This document shows, piece by piece, positions 20,925 through 21,188 of a DNA stretch of 21,188 nucleotides (the stretch's first letter is position 1; each line of letters starts with the position of its first letter). The notes below the pieces were generated by a model. It was not told where the DNA came from. It did no database searches and saw nothing but the letters and a program-made list of their open reading frames with translations. Made by a program: the position numbers and the translations under genes. The stretch is from a virus: the IMG/VR virus record IMGVR_UViG_3300032282_005379, positions 1-21,188 of that record; one strand, given 5' to 3'.

Positions 20925-21100
20925 ACTCTCTCTCGGACTACATAGCGCACAAGGGTATCGACCCGACGCATACGCTCAATCTCCTCCAAGATGCGGGGGT
21001 GGTGTCGGATCTGTGCATCACGGTGGAGGAGGTGGGCGATACGGGCCTCGCGGTGGCGTGGCTGAATGAACATGAATCTGAACTGCGGAGGGCGAAATGA
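20921..21100 (+). CDS. Hypothetical small phage protein (59 aa)
   Basis: ATG 20921 to TGA 21100 encodes MNSLSDYIAHKGIDPTHTLN, then LLQDAGVVSDLCITVEEVGD and TGLAVAWLNEHESELRRAK, a soluble alpha-beta protein. It overlaps both neighbours by ATGA and has codon use like theirs. It is just below a 60-codon cut-off. No family recognised. Confidence 0.65.
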   Translation: MNSLSDYIAHKGIDPTHTLNLLQDAGVVSDLCITVEEVGDTGLAVAWLNEHESELRRAK

Positions 21101-21188
21101 GCGGCACGCCTGAGACGGATGCGGCGGTGATGGCGGCGGGGGGAGATTGGTCTTACCCGCTGCGGGAGTGCAGTCGCCGGTTGGAGCG
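21097..21188 (+). CDS. Small phage protein of the 'TPETDAA...LER' type (3' partial)
   Basis: The frame begins MSGTPETDAAVMAAGGDWSY and goes on PLRECSRRLER to the window's end, so it is cut off. Proteins starting MS.TP.TDA with a central W.(Y/V)P and (R)xLER are frequent in phage replication operons; role unknown to me. The start overlaps the preceding stop (ATGA). Confidence 0.6.
   Translation, partial: MSGTPETDAAVMAAGGDWSYPLRECSRRLE

Noticed and set aside
1-21188. CRISPR arrays, insertion sequences, rRNA genes
   Set aside because: No regularly spaced repeats, transposase genes with terminal repeats or rRNA-like sequence were seen.

Overview
The window looks like part of a temperate, probably podovirus-like, double-stranded DNA bacteriophage. 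The left arm (1-10382, all +) encodes large virion or DNA-ejection type proteins. The middle (10443-14975, all -) holds a tyrosine integrase, an attP-like site and small accessory genes. The right arm (15080 to the end, all +) starts at a two-repressor switch and runs into DNA replication genes. The host cannot be named from the sequence. The base composition is moderately to highly GC, with frequent 4-base ATGA gene overlaps and few Shine-Dalgarno sites. This fits a Verrucomicrobiota-like or similar Gram-negative host, but that is a guess. The attP core is the 3' half of a tRNA-Arg(ACG) gene. Phage genes continue on both sides of it, so this is probably the circular or virion form of the genome and not an integrated prophage.

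The most unusual part is 761-3042. A YcaO enzyme and its partner TfuA, the pair known for backbone thioamidation and related peptide modification, lie inside the phage late operon. They overlap the upstream virion-type gene and each other and have no evident promoter of their own. The upstream gene ends in a conserved-looking Cys-Cys-Trp-Val-Ala-Arg box, so a phage structural protein may be the substrate. This is inference. Downstream is a 2238-residue polyvalent-type protein. It carries three N-terminal copies of an NPLLDIIN-like motif and an ADP-ribosyltransferase-like domain. That domain is encoded by an AT-rich segment bounded by an in-frame 12-bp direct repeat, which suggests a recently acquired effector cassette.

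The middle region has the integrase, an attachment region (11544-11860) with 12-mer repeats on both sides of the tRNA-derived core, and ten small minus-strand genes: two hypothetical genes nearest the attachment site, several more small genes including one 'RLIAAAP' type phage protein, a RadC/JAB-like protein, a two-helix membrane protein and a lipoprotein. GC skew on the + strand changes sign at the attachment region whatever the gene direction, which suggests that replication starts close by.

The immunity switch (14976-15079) separates two ribbon-helix-helix proteins transcribed in opposite directions. The leftward repressor gene appears to start directly at its promoter's transcript start (leaderless). 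Rightward, a chain of very short ATGA-coupled genes leads to helix-turn-helix regulators. These are followed by a DnaQ-like exonuclease, a replication-initiator type protein, a DUF551-like protein, a DnaB helicase and small genes that run off the window. Several real genes here are shorter than 60 codons.
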